Positions 20,704 to 29,010 of a stretch of DNA of 64,000 nt are shown piece by piece; position 1 is the stretch's first letter, and each line of letters starts with the position of its first letter. The position numbers were made by a program, and so were the translations under genes. A model generated the notes under the pieces. That model searched no databases and was not told where the DNA came from. It worked only from the letters and a program-made list of their open reading frames with translations. Source of the DNA: Bordetella pertussis 18323 (GTDB lineage Bacteria; Pseudomonadota; Gammaproteobacteria; Burkholderiales; Burkholderiaceae_B); contig NC_018518.1 in assembly GCF_000306945.1 (NCBI RefSeq), positions 372,001 to 436,000 of the forward strand, written 5' to 3'.

Positions 20704-20733
20704 AATTACTTACCAGTCGTCCGGTAATTAATT
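20704..20733. promoter_or_regulatory. Dyad operator between nitronate monooxygenase and TetR genes
   Basis: Arms AATTACTTACC (20704-20714) and GGTAATTAATT (20723-20733) match at 10 of 11 positions around the 8-base centre AGTCGTCC. It lies in the divergent promoter region, 46 bases from the nitronate monooxygenase start and 78 from the TetR start. The arrangement is typical of a TetR-family repressor controlling itself and its neighbour. Confidence 0.75.
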
Positions 20734-20810
20734 GATGAACCCATTTAACGGCAAGCGGCCAGCCCCTGTCAATGCAGGCGGGGGCGCGCCTTGCCCGCCA
20801 GGATAACGCC

Positions 20811-21434
20811 ATGGCCGATGCTCCTGCCCCTGCTCCGAAGCGCGCGCGCGCCGGCCGCCCGCCCACGCTGGCCGCGCCGCGCGAGCGCATTCTCGAGGAG
20901 GCCGCGCGCCTGTTCGCCCGCAGCGGCTACGAAAACAGCTCAGTCGCCGACCTGGCCGCGGCCATCGGGGTGTCCAAGGCCGCCCTCTATCACTATTTCC
21001 CGACCAAGCAGGACATCTACGACGCCATCATCCTGGAAACGCTGGCCGGCCTGCTGCAGGCCGTGACCCGCGAGGTGGAGCGCCAGCACGAGGCCTGCGA
21101 ACGGCTGCGCGCCTTCATGGTGGGGCATGCCCGCTATTTCGCGCGCCATCACGAGCAATTCGTGACCATGCTGATCGGCTATTCCGGCATGGCGCTGCCC
21201 GAGCGCGCCGACGCCGCGCAATTGCGCGACCGCTACGAACAACTGCTGCGCGACCTGCTGGAGCAGGGCATGGCCGCGGGGACGCTGCGCCGGCTGGACG
21301 TGGCGGCCACCGGCCGCGCGGTGCTGTCGATGCTGAACTGGATGGTGCGCTGGTACAAGCCTGGCCAGGGCGACAGCGCCGAGCAGATCGCCGACGGCTA
21401 CTACGACTTGCTTTTCAACGGCCTGCGCATCTGA
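20811..21434 (+). CDS. TetR-family transcriptional regulator
   Basis: A 207-residue repressor-type protein. Residues about 18-65 form the TetR helix-turn-helix (RERILEEAARLFARSGYENS, then VADLAAAIGVSKAALYHYFP). The C-terminal ligand-binding part resembles regulators of acyl-CoA metabolism. The start at 20811 is preferred because AGGATAA precedes it; an in-frame ATG at 20772 is weaker. It is divergent from nitronate monooxygenase and 44 bases upstream of an acyl-CoA dehydrogenase, so it probably controls both, with an acyl-CoA as a plausible ligand. Confidence 0.9.
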   Translation: MADAPAPAPKRARAGRPPTLAAPRERILEEAARLFARSGYENSSVADLAAAIGVSKAALYHYFPTKQDIYDAIILETLAGLLQAVTREVERQHEACERLRAFMVGHARYFARHHEQFVTMLIGYSGMALPERADAAQLRDRYEQLLRDLLEQGMAAGTLRRLDVAATGRAVLSMLNWMVRWYKPGQGDSAEQIADGYYDLLFNGLRI

Positions 21435-21478
21435 CGCCGCGCGGGCCCATCCCACTTTATATTCCCTCGAGGTGCATC

Positions 21479-22627
21479 ATGGCGCTGGACAATGAAACCC
21501 TGAACCTGTTGCTGGACGCGGTACGCCGCTTCGTCAACGACCGGCTGGTCCCGGCCGAGAACGAGCTGGCCGAAACCGGCCGCATTCCCGACGAGATCGT
21601 CCAGGAAATGCGCGACCTGGGCCTGTTCGGCCTGTCGATCGCCGCGGATTATGGCGGGCTGGGCCTGACCATGGAAGAGGAAGTGCGCGTGGTGTTCGAG
21701 CTGGGGCAGACCTCGCCGGCTTTCCGGTCGCTGGCCGGCACCAATATCGGCATCGGTTCGCAATCCATCGTGCTGGCCGGCACCGACGACCAGCGCCAGC
21801 GCTTTCTGCCCAAGCTGGCCAGCGGCGAGCTGATCGGCTCGTTCGCCCTGACCGAGCCGGACGCCGGCTCGGATGCCATGGCGCTGCGCACCAGCGCGGT
21901 CCGCAACGGCGACCACTATGTCCTGAACGGCACCAAGCGCTTCATCACCAATGCGCCGGTCGCCGGGCTGTTCTCGGTCATGGCGCGCACCGCGCCCGAG
22001 CGCCGCGCCGATTCGATCTCGTGCTTCCTGGTCGAGGCCGGCACGCCGGGCGTGACGCTGGGCAAGCCGGACAAGAAAATGGGCCAGGCCGGCGCCTTGA
22101 CCTGCGACGTGGTGTTCGACAATTGCCGGGTGCCGGCCGAGGCGCTGCTGGGCGGCAAGGAGGGCACGGGCTTTCGCACCTCGATGCGCGTGCTGGACAA
22201 GGGGCGGCTGCATATCGCGGCGCTGTGCGTGGGCATCGCCGAGCGGCTGGTGCGCGATGCGGTGCGCTACGCGCTCGAGCGCAAGCAGTTCGGCCAGCCG
22301 ATCGCGGAGTTCCAGCTGGTGCAGGCGATGATCGCCGACAGCCAGACCGAGCTGTACGCGGCGCGTTCGATGGTGCTGGACGCCGCGCGCAAGCGCGACC
22401 TGGGCCAGAACGTGACGATGGAGGCGGCCTGCAGCAAGCTGTACGCCACCGAGATGGTCGGGCGCGTGGCCGACCGGGCGGTGCAGATCCACGGCGGCGC
22501 GGGCTATATCTCCGAGTACGCGGTCGAGCGTTTCTACCGCGATGTCCGCCTGTTCCGCATTTTCGAGGGCACCAGCCAGATCCAGCAATTGGTCATCGCG
22601 CGCGAAACCCTCAAGGCGTACGCGTAG
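21479..22627 (+). CDS. Acyl-CoA dehydrogenase
   Basis: An FAD flavoprotein of 382 residues that introduces an alpha-beta double bond into an acyl-CoA and passes electrons to ETF. Signatures are visible: FALTEPDAGSDA near 122 (FAD/substrate binding), GTKRFITNA near 150, the QFGQPIAEFQLVQ block near 270, and the C-terminal QIHGGAGYISEYAVERFYRD, followed by RIFEGTSQIQ with the catalytic Glu. A GAGGT ribosome-binding site precedes the ATG. It follows the TetR gene and precedes the CoA-transferase gene, forming a small catabolic unit. Chain-length preference is unknown. Confidence 0.93.
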   Translation: MALDNETLNLLLDAVRRFVNDRLVPAENELAETGRIPDEIVQEMRDLGLFGLSIAADYGGLGLTMEEEVRVVFELGQTSPAFRSLAGTNIGIGSQSIVLAGTDDQRQRFLPKLASGELIGSFALTEPDAGSDAMALRTSAVRNGDHYVLNGTKRFITNAPVAGLFSVMARTAPERRADSISCFLVEAGTPGVTLGKPDKKMGQAGALTCDVVFDNCRVPAEALLGGKEGTGFRTSMRVLDKGRLHIAALCVGIAERLVRDAVRYALERKQFGQPIAEFQLVQAMIADSQTELYAARSMVLDAARKRDLGQNVTMEAACSKLYATEMVGRVADRAVQIHGGAGYISEYAVERFYRDVRLFRIFEGTSQIQQLVIARETLKAYA

Positions 22628-22635
22628 CGCAGCCG

Positions 22636-22664
22636 CGTTGTTGTGCGCGCCGCGCACAACAACG
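22636..22664. terminator. Strong inverted repeat between acyl-CoA dehydrogenase and CoA-transferase
   Basis: Arms CGTTGTTGTGCGC and GCGCACAACAACG (13 bp, perfect) flank the 3-base centre GCC. It lies 9 bases after the acyl-CoA dehydrogenase stop. No T tract follows, so it may be an mRNA-stabilising stem, a weak terminator, or a protein-binding dyad for the next gene. Confidence 0.65.
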
Positions 22665-22739
22665 TGCCGAAAACAAAACTTGCCGCCTGGCGCCAGGGGC
22701 TAATATGCCTGCTTCTCCTGGCTCTTTCTTTCTACCGAC

Positions 22740-23964
22740 ATGTCGCAACGTCCTGCTCCCCTGACCGGCATTCGCGTGCTGGATCTCACCCGCGTGCTGG
22801 CGGGCCCCTGGTGTACCCAGAACCTGGCCGACCTGGGTGCGGAAGTCATCAAGATCGAACGGCCCGGCGCGGGCGACGACACGCGCGCCTGGGGGCCGCC
22901 CTATCTGAAGGATGCGGCCGGCAACGACACCACCGAGGCGGCCTACTACCTCTCGGCCAACCGCAACAAGCTGTCGGTGGCGCTGGACATCGCCACGCCG
23001 CGCGGGGCGGAGCTGGTGCGCGAGCTGGCGCAGCAATGCGACATCCTGGTCGAGAACTTCAAGGTCGGCGGCCTGCGCAAGTACGGGCTGGACTACGAAA
23101 GCGTCAAGGCCATCAACCCGCGCCTGATCTATTGCTCGATCACGGGCTTCGGCCAGACCGGCCCGTATGCCAGCCGCCCCGGCTACGATTTCATGATCCA
23201 GGGCATGGGCGGCCTGATGAGCATCACCGGCGAGCGCGACGACCTGCCCGGCGGCGGCCCGCAGAAGGCGGGCGTGGCGGTGACCGACCTGATGACCGGC
23301 ATGTATTCCACGGTCGGCATCCTGGCCGCGCTGCACGAGCGCAACCGCAGCGGGCTGGGCCAGCATATCGACATGGCCCTGCTCGATTGCCAGGTGGCCA
23401 TGCTGGCCAACCAGAATCTCAATTACATGACTTCCGGCAAGGCGCCGCGCCGGCAACGCACACCAGAACCTGGTGCCCTACCAGGTGTTCGCGGTCAGCG
23501 ACGGCCACCTGATCGTGGCGGTGGGCAACGACAGCCAGTTCCGCAATTATTGCCGCGTGATCGACCTGCCCGAACTGGCCGACGATCCGCGCTTTGCCAC
23601 CAATCCGCAGCGGGTGCAGAACCGCGACGAGCTGGTGCCGCTGCTGGCCGAGCGCATGGCCACCGGCGAGCGCGATGTCTGGCTGGCCGCGCTGGAAAGC
23701 GCCGGCGTGCCGGCCGGGCCCATCAATACGCTGGACCAGGTCTTCGAAGACCCGCAGGTGGTGGCCCGCCAGATCAGGCGCGAGCTGCCGCACCCGAGCG
23801 CCGGCACCGTGCCGACCGCCAGCAGTCCGCTGCGGTTCTCCGACAGCCCGGTCGAGTACCGCCGCGCGCCGCCGCTGCTGGGCGAGCACACCCGCCAGGT
23901 GCTCAGCGAGCGCCTCGGGCTGTCCGAGACCGAAATCCAGGCCCTGGCCGCGGGACAGGGCTGA
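22740..23964 (+). pseudogene. CaiB/BaiF-type CoA-transferase, frameshifted
   Basis: A class III CoA-transferase that moves CoA between carboxylic acids. The N-terminal 237 or so residues are normal (GIRVLDLTRVLAGPWCTQNL, the catalytic Asp region, GFGQTGPYASRPGYDF). At about 23445-23462 the frame changes: after TSGKAPRR the original frame turns to nonsense, while the frame shifted by +1 continues with GNAHQNLVPYQVFAVSDGHL and normal family sequence to TGA at 23964. A 2-base loss or 1-base gain in the CG-rich run GCGCCGCGCCGG explains it. Repaired, the protein would be about 408 residues, the usual length. As it stands it is probably inactive. Confidence 0.9.
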
Positions 23965-24047
23965 CCGATACCTGGGCGCCGTTCGCCGCCGCGCGCAGGC
24001 GTGGCGGGCGCGGCGTCCACCATACTTGAACCAGGCAGGAGCAAAGA

Positions 24048-24853
24048 ATGAGCGAGATCCAGACTATCGGCATCGTGGGCGCCGGCGCCATGGGGCGTGG
24101 CATTGCCCAGATCGCCGCGCAGGCCGGCGTGCTGGTGCGGCTGTACGACACCAACGCCGCCGCGGTGGAAGCGGCGCGCGACGCGTTGCGTCAAACCTGG
24201 GACAAGCTGGCCCAGAAGGGTAAGCTGAGCGAGGCCGACGCCCAGGCTGCGCTGGCGCGCATCGCGCCGGCGGCGGCGCTGGCCGATCTGGCCGATTGCC
24301 AGCTGGTCATCGAGGCGGTGATCGAGCGGCTGGACGTCAAGCGCGACCTGTTCGCGGCGCTGGAAGAAATCGTGGCGGCCGACTGCGTGCTGGCCTCGAA
24401 CACGTCGTCGTTGTCGATCACCGCCATTGCGGCGGCGTGCAAGCGCCCGCAGCGCGTGGTCGGCTATCACTTCTTCAACCCGGTGCCGCTGATGAAGGTG
24501 GTCGAGGTGATCGACGGCCTGCGCAGCGATCCCGCCGTGGGCGATGCGCTGGCCGAGCTGGCGCGGCGCATGGGCCATACGCCGGTGCGGGCCAAGGACA
24601 TGCCCGGTTTCATCGTCAACCACGCCGGCCGGGGCATGAACACCGAAGGCCTGCGGGTGGCGCAGGAGGCCGTGGCGCCGTTCGACCAGATCGACGCCAT
24701 CATGCGCGAACAGGCCGGTTTCCGCATGGGCCCGTTCGAACTGCTGGACCTGACCGCGCTGGATGTCTCGCATCCGGTGATGGAATCGATCTACCGGCAG
24801 TTCTTCGACGAGCCGCGCTTCCGGCCGTCGCCCATCACGACCGTGCGGCTAGC
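24048..24853 (+). pseudogene. 3-hydroxyacyl-CoA dehydrogenase, cut by IS481
   Basis: An NAD-dependent dehydrogenase of the PaaH/FadB type. The Rossmann motif GIVGAGAMGRGIAQIAAQAG starts near residue 6, the catalytic His lies in YHFFNPVPLMKVVEV, and the substrate region has PGFIVNHAGRGMNTEG. Coding sequence continues to TVRLA and then enters IS481 copy 2 at 24854, which adds VKIQ and a stop. About 268 native residues remain of the roughly 500 expected for the two-domain PaaH type. The missing 3' half is not on the other side of the IS, so this is a rearrangement joint, not a simple insertion. Confidence 0.9.
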
Positions 24854-25896
24854 TGTGAAGATTCAATAGGTTGTATGCATGGTTCATCCGAACCGGATTT
24901 GAGAAACTGGAAATCGCCACCCCCCCAGTTCACTCAAGGAGCCCGGCCGGATGAACACCCATAAGCATGCCCGATTGACCTTCCTACGTCGACTCGAAAT
25001 GGTCCAGCAATTGATCGCCCATCAAGTTTGTGTGTCTGAAGCGGCCCGCGCCTATGGGGTCACCGCGCCGACTGTGCGCAAATGGCTGGGCCGCTTCCTG
25101 GCTCAGGGCCAGGCGGGCTTGGCCGATGCGTCCTCGCGCCCGACGGTCTCGCCCCGAGCGATTGCGCCGGCCAAGGCGCTGGCTATCGTGGAGCTGCGCC
25201 GCAAGCGGCTGACCCAAGCGCGCATCGCCCAGGCGCTGGGCGTGTCAGCCAGCACCGTCAGCCGCGTCCTGGCCCGCGCCGGTCTGTCGCACCTGGCCGA
25301 CCTGGAGCCGGCCGAGCCGGTGGTGCGCTACGAGCATCAGGCCCCCGGCGATCTGCTGCACATCGACATCAAGAAGCTGGGACGTATCCAGCGCCCTGGC
25401 CACCGGGTCACGGGCAACCGACGCGATACCGTTGAGGGGGCCGGCTGGGACTTCGTCTTCGTGGCCATCGATGACCACGCCCGCGTGGCCTTCACCGACA
25501 TCCACCCCGACGAGCGCTTCCCCAGCGCCGTCCAGTTCCTCAAGGACGCAGTGGCCTACTACCAGCGCCTGGGCGTGACCATCCAGCGCTTGCTCACCGA
25601 CAATGGCTCGGCCTTTCGCAGCCGCGCCTTCGCCGCGCTGTGCCATGAGCTGGGCATCAAGCACCGCTTTACCCGACCTTACCGCCCACAGACCAATGGC
25701 AAGGCCGAACGCTTCATCCAGTCGGCCTTGCGTGAGTGGGCTTACGCTCACACCTACCAGAACTCCCAACACCGAGCCGATGCCATGAAATCCTGGCTAC
25801 ACCACTACAACTGGCATCGACCCCACCAAGGCATCGGGCGCGCTGTACCCATCTCCAGACTCAACCTGGACGAATACAACCTATTGACAGTTCACA
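24854..25896 (+). mobile_element. IS481: IS481 copy 2, with mismatched flanks
   Basis: A 1043-bp element with the same ends as copy 1. The flanks differ: GCTAGC (24848-24853) on the left and CCTAGG (25897-25902) on the right. The left neighbour is a hydroxyacyl-CoA dehydrogenase whose 3' half is missing, and the right neighbour is an unrelated region. Both facts indicate homologous recombination between two IS481 copies, so this copy marks the edge of an inversion or deletion. Confidence 0.96.
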
Positions 25897-25901
25897 CCTA
25901 G
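24951..25901 (+). CDS. tnpA: IS481 transposase (copy 2)
   Basis: A 316-residue DDE transposase, identical to the other copies except Ser for Pro in HQVCVSEAA and a different last residue (VHT-stop). The final codon and the TAG stop again come from the flank, here ACC TAG from CCTAGG. The helix-turn-helix region and rve core are complete. Confidence 0.95.
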   Translation: MNTHKHARLTFLRRLEMVQQLIAHQVCVSEAARAYGVTAPTVRKWLGRFLAQGQAGLADASSRPTVSPRAIAPAKALAIVELRRKRLTQARIAQALGVSASTVSRVLARAGLSHLADLEPAEPVVRYEHQAPGDLLHIDIKKLGRIQRPGHRVTGNRRDTVEGAGWDFVFVAIDDHARVAFTDIHPDERFPSAVQFLKDAVAYYQRLGVTIQRLLTDNGSAFRSRAFAALCHELGIKHRFTRPYRPQTNGKAERFIQSALREWAYAHTYQNSQHRADAMKSWLHHYNWHRPHQGIGRAVPISRLNLDEYNLLTVHT

Positions 25902-26042
25902 GCCGTAAACATTGGTGGCCACTTGTGCCGCAATGCGCCAGCAGGGAACTTGCTACGCGCATCGGTTTGGCAGATCATTGGAAGCCGGCCGACGGGCGCC
26001 GGCGCATAGGGCCGCCGCGCAAGGCTGTGCGAGCCGGGCGGC

Positions 26043-26381
26043 TCCAGGGAGGAATCCATGATTTCCCGCGTGAGCAAGTTTGCTGCTTGTACTCTTGTGT
26101 CCCTGTTTTGTTCCACGGCCGCCTGGGCCCAGGCCTCGGCCAGCAAGGAACTGACGCCACAGCAAAAACGCATGGCCGAATGCAACAAGTCGGCAACCGG
26201 CAAGACCGGCGACGAGCGCAAGGCCTACATGAGCAGTTGCCTCAAGGGCGAAGAGCCCGCCAACAAACTGACCCCGCAGCAGCAGCGCATGAAAGACTGC
26301 AACTCGCGCGCCTCCGAACAGGCCCTGACCGGCAAGAAGCGCAAGGCCTACATGAGCACCTGCCTTTCGGGGAAAAGCTGA
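26043..26381 (+). CDS. PsiF-repeat exported protein
   Basis: The coding sequence starts at ATG 26058 after a strong GGGAGGA ribosome-binding site (from 26048). The 107 residues comprise a signal peptide (about 1-25, ending AAWAQA) and two repeats of the PsiF family: LTPQQKRMAECNKSATGKTG plus RKAYMSSCL, and LTPQQQRMKDCNSRASEQAL plus RKAYMSTCL. Each repeat has two cysteines, probably forming disulfides in the periplasm. E. coli PsiF is phosphate-starvation inducible but its function is unknown. Nothing here shows Pho control. The convergent cyclase gene ends 104 bases further on. Confidence 0.88.
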   Translation, partial: SREESMISRVSKFAACTLVSLFCSTAAWAQASASKELTPQQKRMAECNKSATGKTGDERKAYMSSCLKGEEPANKLTPQQQRMKDCNSRASEQALTGKKRKAYMSTCLSGKS

Positions 26382-26393
26382 AGCCTCATCCCC

Positions 26394-26479
26394 GCGTGCC
26401 TGTCCCCGCACGGGGACAGGCACGCGCCGACTTCAGACAGACGCTGACTGCGGTGCCTGTCCCCACCGGGACAGGCACC
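26394..26479. repeat. Two GCCTGTCCCC palindromes (site 3)
   Basis: 26394-26425 has perfect 15-bp arms (left GCGTGCCTGTCCCCG) with a CA centre. 26452-26479 has 12-bp arms GGTGCCTGTCCC and GGGACAGGCACC. They fill the gap between the convergent PsiF-like and cyclase genes. Confidence 0.9.
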
Positions 26480-26485
26480 CGATGG

Positions 26486-27535
26486 TCACACTGTCGCCAC
26501 GGGCGTCACCGGCGAGCCGATGGCATGGGGCAGGCGCAGCGGCGGCGCGGTCAGCATGAAGCGGTGGCGGCCGTTGGCGTGCAGCCATTCGGCCAGGTCC
26601 TTGAGGTACCACAGTTCGGCCAGCGGCAGGCCCAGCTTGAACAGGCAGTGGTGGTGCAGCGGCAGCATGGCGCGCGGGCCCTGGCGTTCGCGCGCGGGGT
26701 AGGCCTCGACCGCGTAGTTGTCGGCGCAGATGGCGGCGATGCCGCTGTCGGTGATCCACTGCAGCAGTTCGGCGTCGGTGCCGTCCAGCGCGGCGCCATA
26801 TTGATGCAGCACGTCGGCGTCGGGCTTGCCGTTCATGCCGACCACGGCTTTGGCGTAGCCGGTGCGCAGCACCAGCATGTCGCCGGACTCGATCTCGATG
26901 CCGTCTGCCGCCAGCGCCTGCGTCAGTTCCTTGTAGCCCACCAGGGTGCGTCCGGCGCCGTAGTGGCGCGCCAGGTCCAGCAGCACGCCGCGGCCCTGCA
27001 CGCTGTGCTGGGCCAGGTTCTCGATGCCCAGCTTGAGCGCGGACGAGGGGCCGCCGGTATTGCAGCCGCAACCGGCGTGGTCGGCGTCGGCCGGCCCGAC
27101 GATGTCGATGCCGGCGCGGTAGCCGTTGTAATAGCACAGCTCGGCGCGGCCGTCGCCGTCGGCGTCGAACAGCGCGCCGACGTGGGCCAGCGAATCCCAT
27201 TGCGTGGAGTACTGCATCGATAGCAGCACCTGGTCGTCGCTGAGCACATCGACCGCGTCGGGGTTGATATTGCGCAGCGGGAAGTTCACGTATGGCGTGT
27301 CCTGCAGGCGCGTGGGGCTGAGCTGCGGCGGATGGCGCCGCGGGTTGAGCACGTTGCCGCCGGGCAGGTCCAGCGGCAGCGACAGGCAGAAGCTGCGGCC
27401 GGCGCGGATTTCCTGCGCCGCCTTGAGCACTTCGGCCGGCGTGATCAGATTCAGGCGGCCCAGTTGGTCGTCCGGGCCGAAGTCGCCCCAGTTCGAACCG
27501 GGCGGCCGTTGTTTCCAGCGTTGCATGCCGTTCAC
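26486..27535 (-). CDS. Cyclase-family (kynurenine formamidase-like) hydrolase
   Basis: A 349-residue protein of the cyclase family, whose best-known members hydrolyse N-formylkynurenine. The metal-binding motif region is STQWDSLAHVGALFDADGDG, a known variant of HxGTHxDxPxH. Other typical parts are LGRLNLITPAEVL at the N-terminus and HHHCLFKLG near the C-terminus. It is the last gene of the minus-strand beta-ketoadipate group, and its start overlaps the pcaD stop by 4 bases. It may open a ring or hydrolyse an amide in aromatic breakdown; the substrate is not known. Confidence 0.82.
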   Translation of the reverse strand: MNGMQRWKQRPPGSNWGDFGPDDQLGRLNLITPAEVLKAAQEIRAGRSFCLSLPLDLPGGNVLNPRRHPPQLSPTRLQDTPYVNFPLRNINPDAVDVLSDDQVLLSMQYSTQWDSLAHVGALFDADGDGRAELCYYNGYRAGIDIVGPADADHAGCGCNTGGPSSALKLGIENLAQHSVQGRGVLLDLARHYGAGRTLVGYKELTQALAADGIEIESGDMLVLRTGYAKAVVGMNGKPDADVLHQYGAALDGTDAELLQWITDSGIAAICADNYAVEAYPARERQGPRAMLPLHHHCLFKLGLPLAELWYLKDLAEWLHANGRHRFMLTAPPLRLPHAIGSPVTPVATV

Positions 27536-28311
27536 TCCGTGAGGAAGCCGGTCAGCGCGCGCGTGAAGGCTTCCGGTTGCTCCCAGTTGGAAATATGCGA
27601 GGTGTCGAGCTCGACATAGCGCGCGCCGGGGATGGCGGCGGCCAGCGCCTTGCCGTCCTGCGGCGTGGCGGCCAGGTCGTGGGTGCTGCTGATGACCAGC
27701 GTGCGGGCGCGGATGGCGGCGACGCGTTCGCGCAGGTCGGCGTCACGCAGCGCCGCGCAATTGGCCATGTAGCCGGCGTCGGGGATGCGGCGCAGCATGT
27801 CGACCAGGACCTGGACCAGGCCGGGTTCGGCGGCGCGGTATTGCGGCGTCAGCCAGCGTTCGACCAGCCCGGGCGCCATGGTTTCCAGCCCGTCCTGGCG
27901 CACTGCGGCGATGCGCGCGCTCCAGCCCTCGGCGCTGCCGATGCGCGCGGCGGTATTGCACAGGACCAGGCGGTCGATCAGCTCGGGGCGTTCCAGCGCC
28001 AGCCACATGCCGGTGGGGCCGCCCATCGACAGGCCGCAGAAGTGCGCGCGTTCGATCCGCAGGTGTTCCAGCAGTTCGGCGACGTCGCCGCCCAGCTGCG
28101 CGAAGCTGTACTCGCCATCGGGTACGGACGATTTGCCGTGGCCGCGCGTGTCGTAGCGCAGGACGCGGAAGCGGCGGCTCAGTTCGGGGATCTGGCGCGC
28201 CCACATATCGGCGCAGGTACCCAGCGAGTTGGACAGTACCAGCACGGGGGCGTCGGCGGGGCCGTCGATGACGTAATACAGGCGCGCCTGGCTGAGGTCG
28301 GCGTAAGACAT
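27532..28311 (-). CDS. pcaD: 3-oxoadipate enol-lactonase
   Basis: An alpha/beta-hydrolase of 259 residues that converts beta-ketoadipate enol-lactone to beta-ketoadipate. It shows LSNSLGTCADMW (oxyanion loop), RYDTRGHGKSSVP, the nucleophile elbow GLSMGG near residue 90, the acidic residue in SSTHDLAATP, and the C-terminal catalytic His in LDTSHISNWEQPE. The start is MSYADLSQ at 28311; an upstream ATG at 28356 is less likely. With catC, pcaI and pcaJ nearby it completes three successive steps of the beta-ketoadipate pathway. Confidence 0.92.
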   Translation of the reverse strand: MSYADLSQARLYYVIDGPADAPVLVLSNSLGTCADMWARQIPELSRRFRVLRYDTRGHGKSSVPDGEYSFAQLGGDVAELLEHLRIERAHFCGLSMGGPTGMWLALERPELIDRLVLCNTAARIGSAEGWSARIAAVRQDGLETMAPGLVERWLTPQYRAAEPGLVQVLVDMLRRIPDAGYMANCAALRDADLRERVAAIRARTLVISSTHDLAATPQDGKALAAAIPGARYVELDTSHISNWEQPEAFTRALTGFLTE

Positions 28312-28329
28312 GGTGATTCCTGAAGCGGG

Positions 28330-28350
28330 GCCTGCCCGCCCTGGGCAGGC
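28330..28350. terminator. Stem-loop between YciI-like gene and pcaD
   Basis: Eight-bp arms GCCTGCCC and GGGCAGGC with a 5-base loop lie between the stop of the YciI-like gene and the pcaD start. There is no T tract, so it is probably an intra-operon mRNA structure rather than a full terminator. Confidence 0.45.
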
Positions 28351-28356
28351 AGACAA

Positions 28357-28653
28357 TTACAGATAGGAGGTGCCGTCGACGTAGGCTTTGCGCCAGCGGG
28401 TGATCGCGACCCGCTCGAACAGCCCGGCCAGGTGGAACGGGTCGGCCTGGATGAACTGCTCGGCGGCGGCGCGCGTGTCGACATCCACTACGTACAGGCC
28501 GCCGCCGAGGTCCTTGCCGTCGTCGTCCAGCTTGGCGCCGCAGGCCAGCAGCAGGTGCTTGTGCTGGTCGAGGAACTGCAGGTGCGCATTGCGGTGCTGC
28601 TGGCGCACGGCCAGGCTGCCGGGCTTGTCGAAGGTCTCGATGATGTAGGGCAT
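28357..28653 (-). CDS. YciI-like protein
   Basis: A 98-residue ferredoxin-like dimeric alpha-beta barrel protein of the YCII-related family: MPYIIETFDKPGSLAVR at the start, then HLQFLDQHKHLLLACGAKLD, GGLYVVDVDTRAAAEQFIQA, and DPFHLAGLFERVAITRWRKA with the conserved DPF. Family members are often found in catabolic clusters and some have hydrolase activity. It lies between catC and pcaD, so it probably helps with lactone or muconate chemistry, but the reaction is unknown. Confidence 0.85.
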   Translation of the reverse strand: MPYIIETFDKPGSLAVRQQHRNAHLQFLDQHKHLLLACGAKLDDDGKDLGGGLYVVDVDTRAAAEQFIQADPFHLAGLFERVAITRWRKAYVDGTSYL

Positions 28654-28678
28654 GGCGGTTTCCTGAGGGAGTGGGCGA

Positions 28679-28954
28679 TCAGATCGCGGACGGGTGGCGC
28701 GCCAGCGCGGTAACCTGGATGTCCATGTACGGGAACAGCGGCAGCGCCGACAGCATCTGGTGCAGCTCGTCGTTGTCGGCGGCGTCGAAGATGCTGACGT
28801 TGGCGTAGCGGCCGGCCACGCGCCACAGGTGGCGCCACTTGCCATCGCGCTGCATCTGCTGGGCCAGGGCTTTTTCGTCGGCCTTCAGTTTGTCGGCGCG
28901 CTCGGCGGGCATGTCGGGCGGCAGGTTGACTTGCATTTGAACCATGAACAGCAT
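28679..28954 (-). CDS. catC: Muconolactone delta-isomerase
   Basis: A small decameric isomerase (91 residues, normal length) that converts muconolactone to beta-ketoadipate enol-lactone. Characteristic sequence: MLFMVQMQVNLPPDMP, then KADEKALAQQMQRDGKWRHL, WRVAGRYANVSIFDAADNDE, and LPLFPYMDIQVTALARHPSA. A GGAG-type site precedes the ATG. It lies between the pcaIJ genes and the YciI-like gene in the minus-strand beta-ketoadipate cluster. The earlier catechol-branch genes catA and catB are not in the window. Confidence 0.95.
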   Translation of the reverse strand: MLFMVQMQVNLPPDMPAERADKLKADEKALAQQMQRDGKWRHLWRVAGRYANVSIFDAADNDELHQMLSALPLFPYMDIQVTALARHPSAI

Positions 28955-28978
28955 GGGGAACTCCTTCGATCGGTAAAA

Positions 28979-28999
28979 GCCCCGGCCGCCGGCCGGGGC
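28979..28999 (-). terminator. Intrinsic terminator after pcaIJ
   Basis: Read on the minus strand, GCCCCGGCC and GGCCGGGGC pair around a 3-base loop and are followed by TTTTA. It lies 12 bases after the pcaJ stop and 25 bases before the catC start. It should end or reduce transcription from the pcaI promoter, so catC and the genes after it may need read-through or their own promoter. Confidence 0.8.
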
Positions 29000-29010
29000 G
29001 CAATGGGCGT

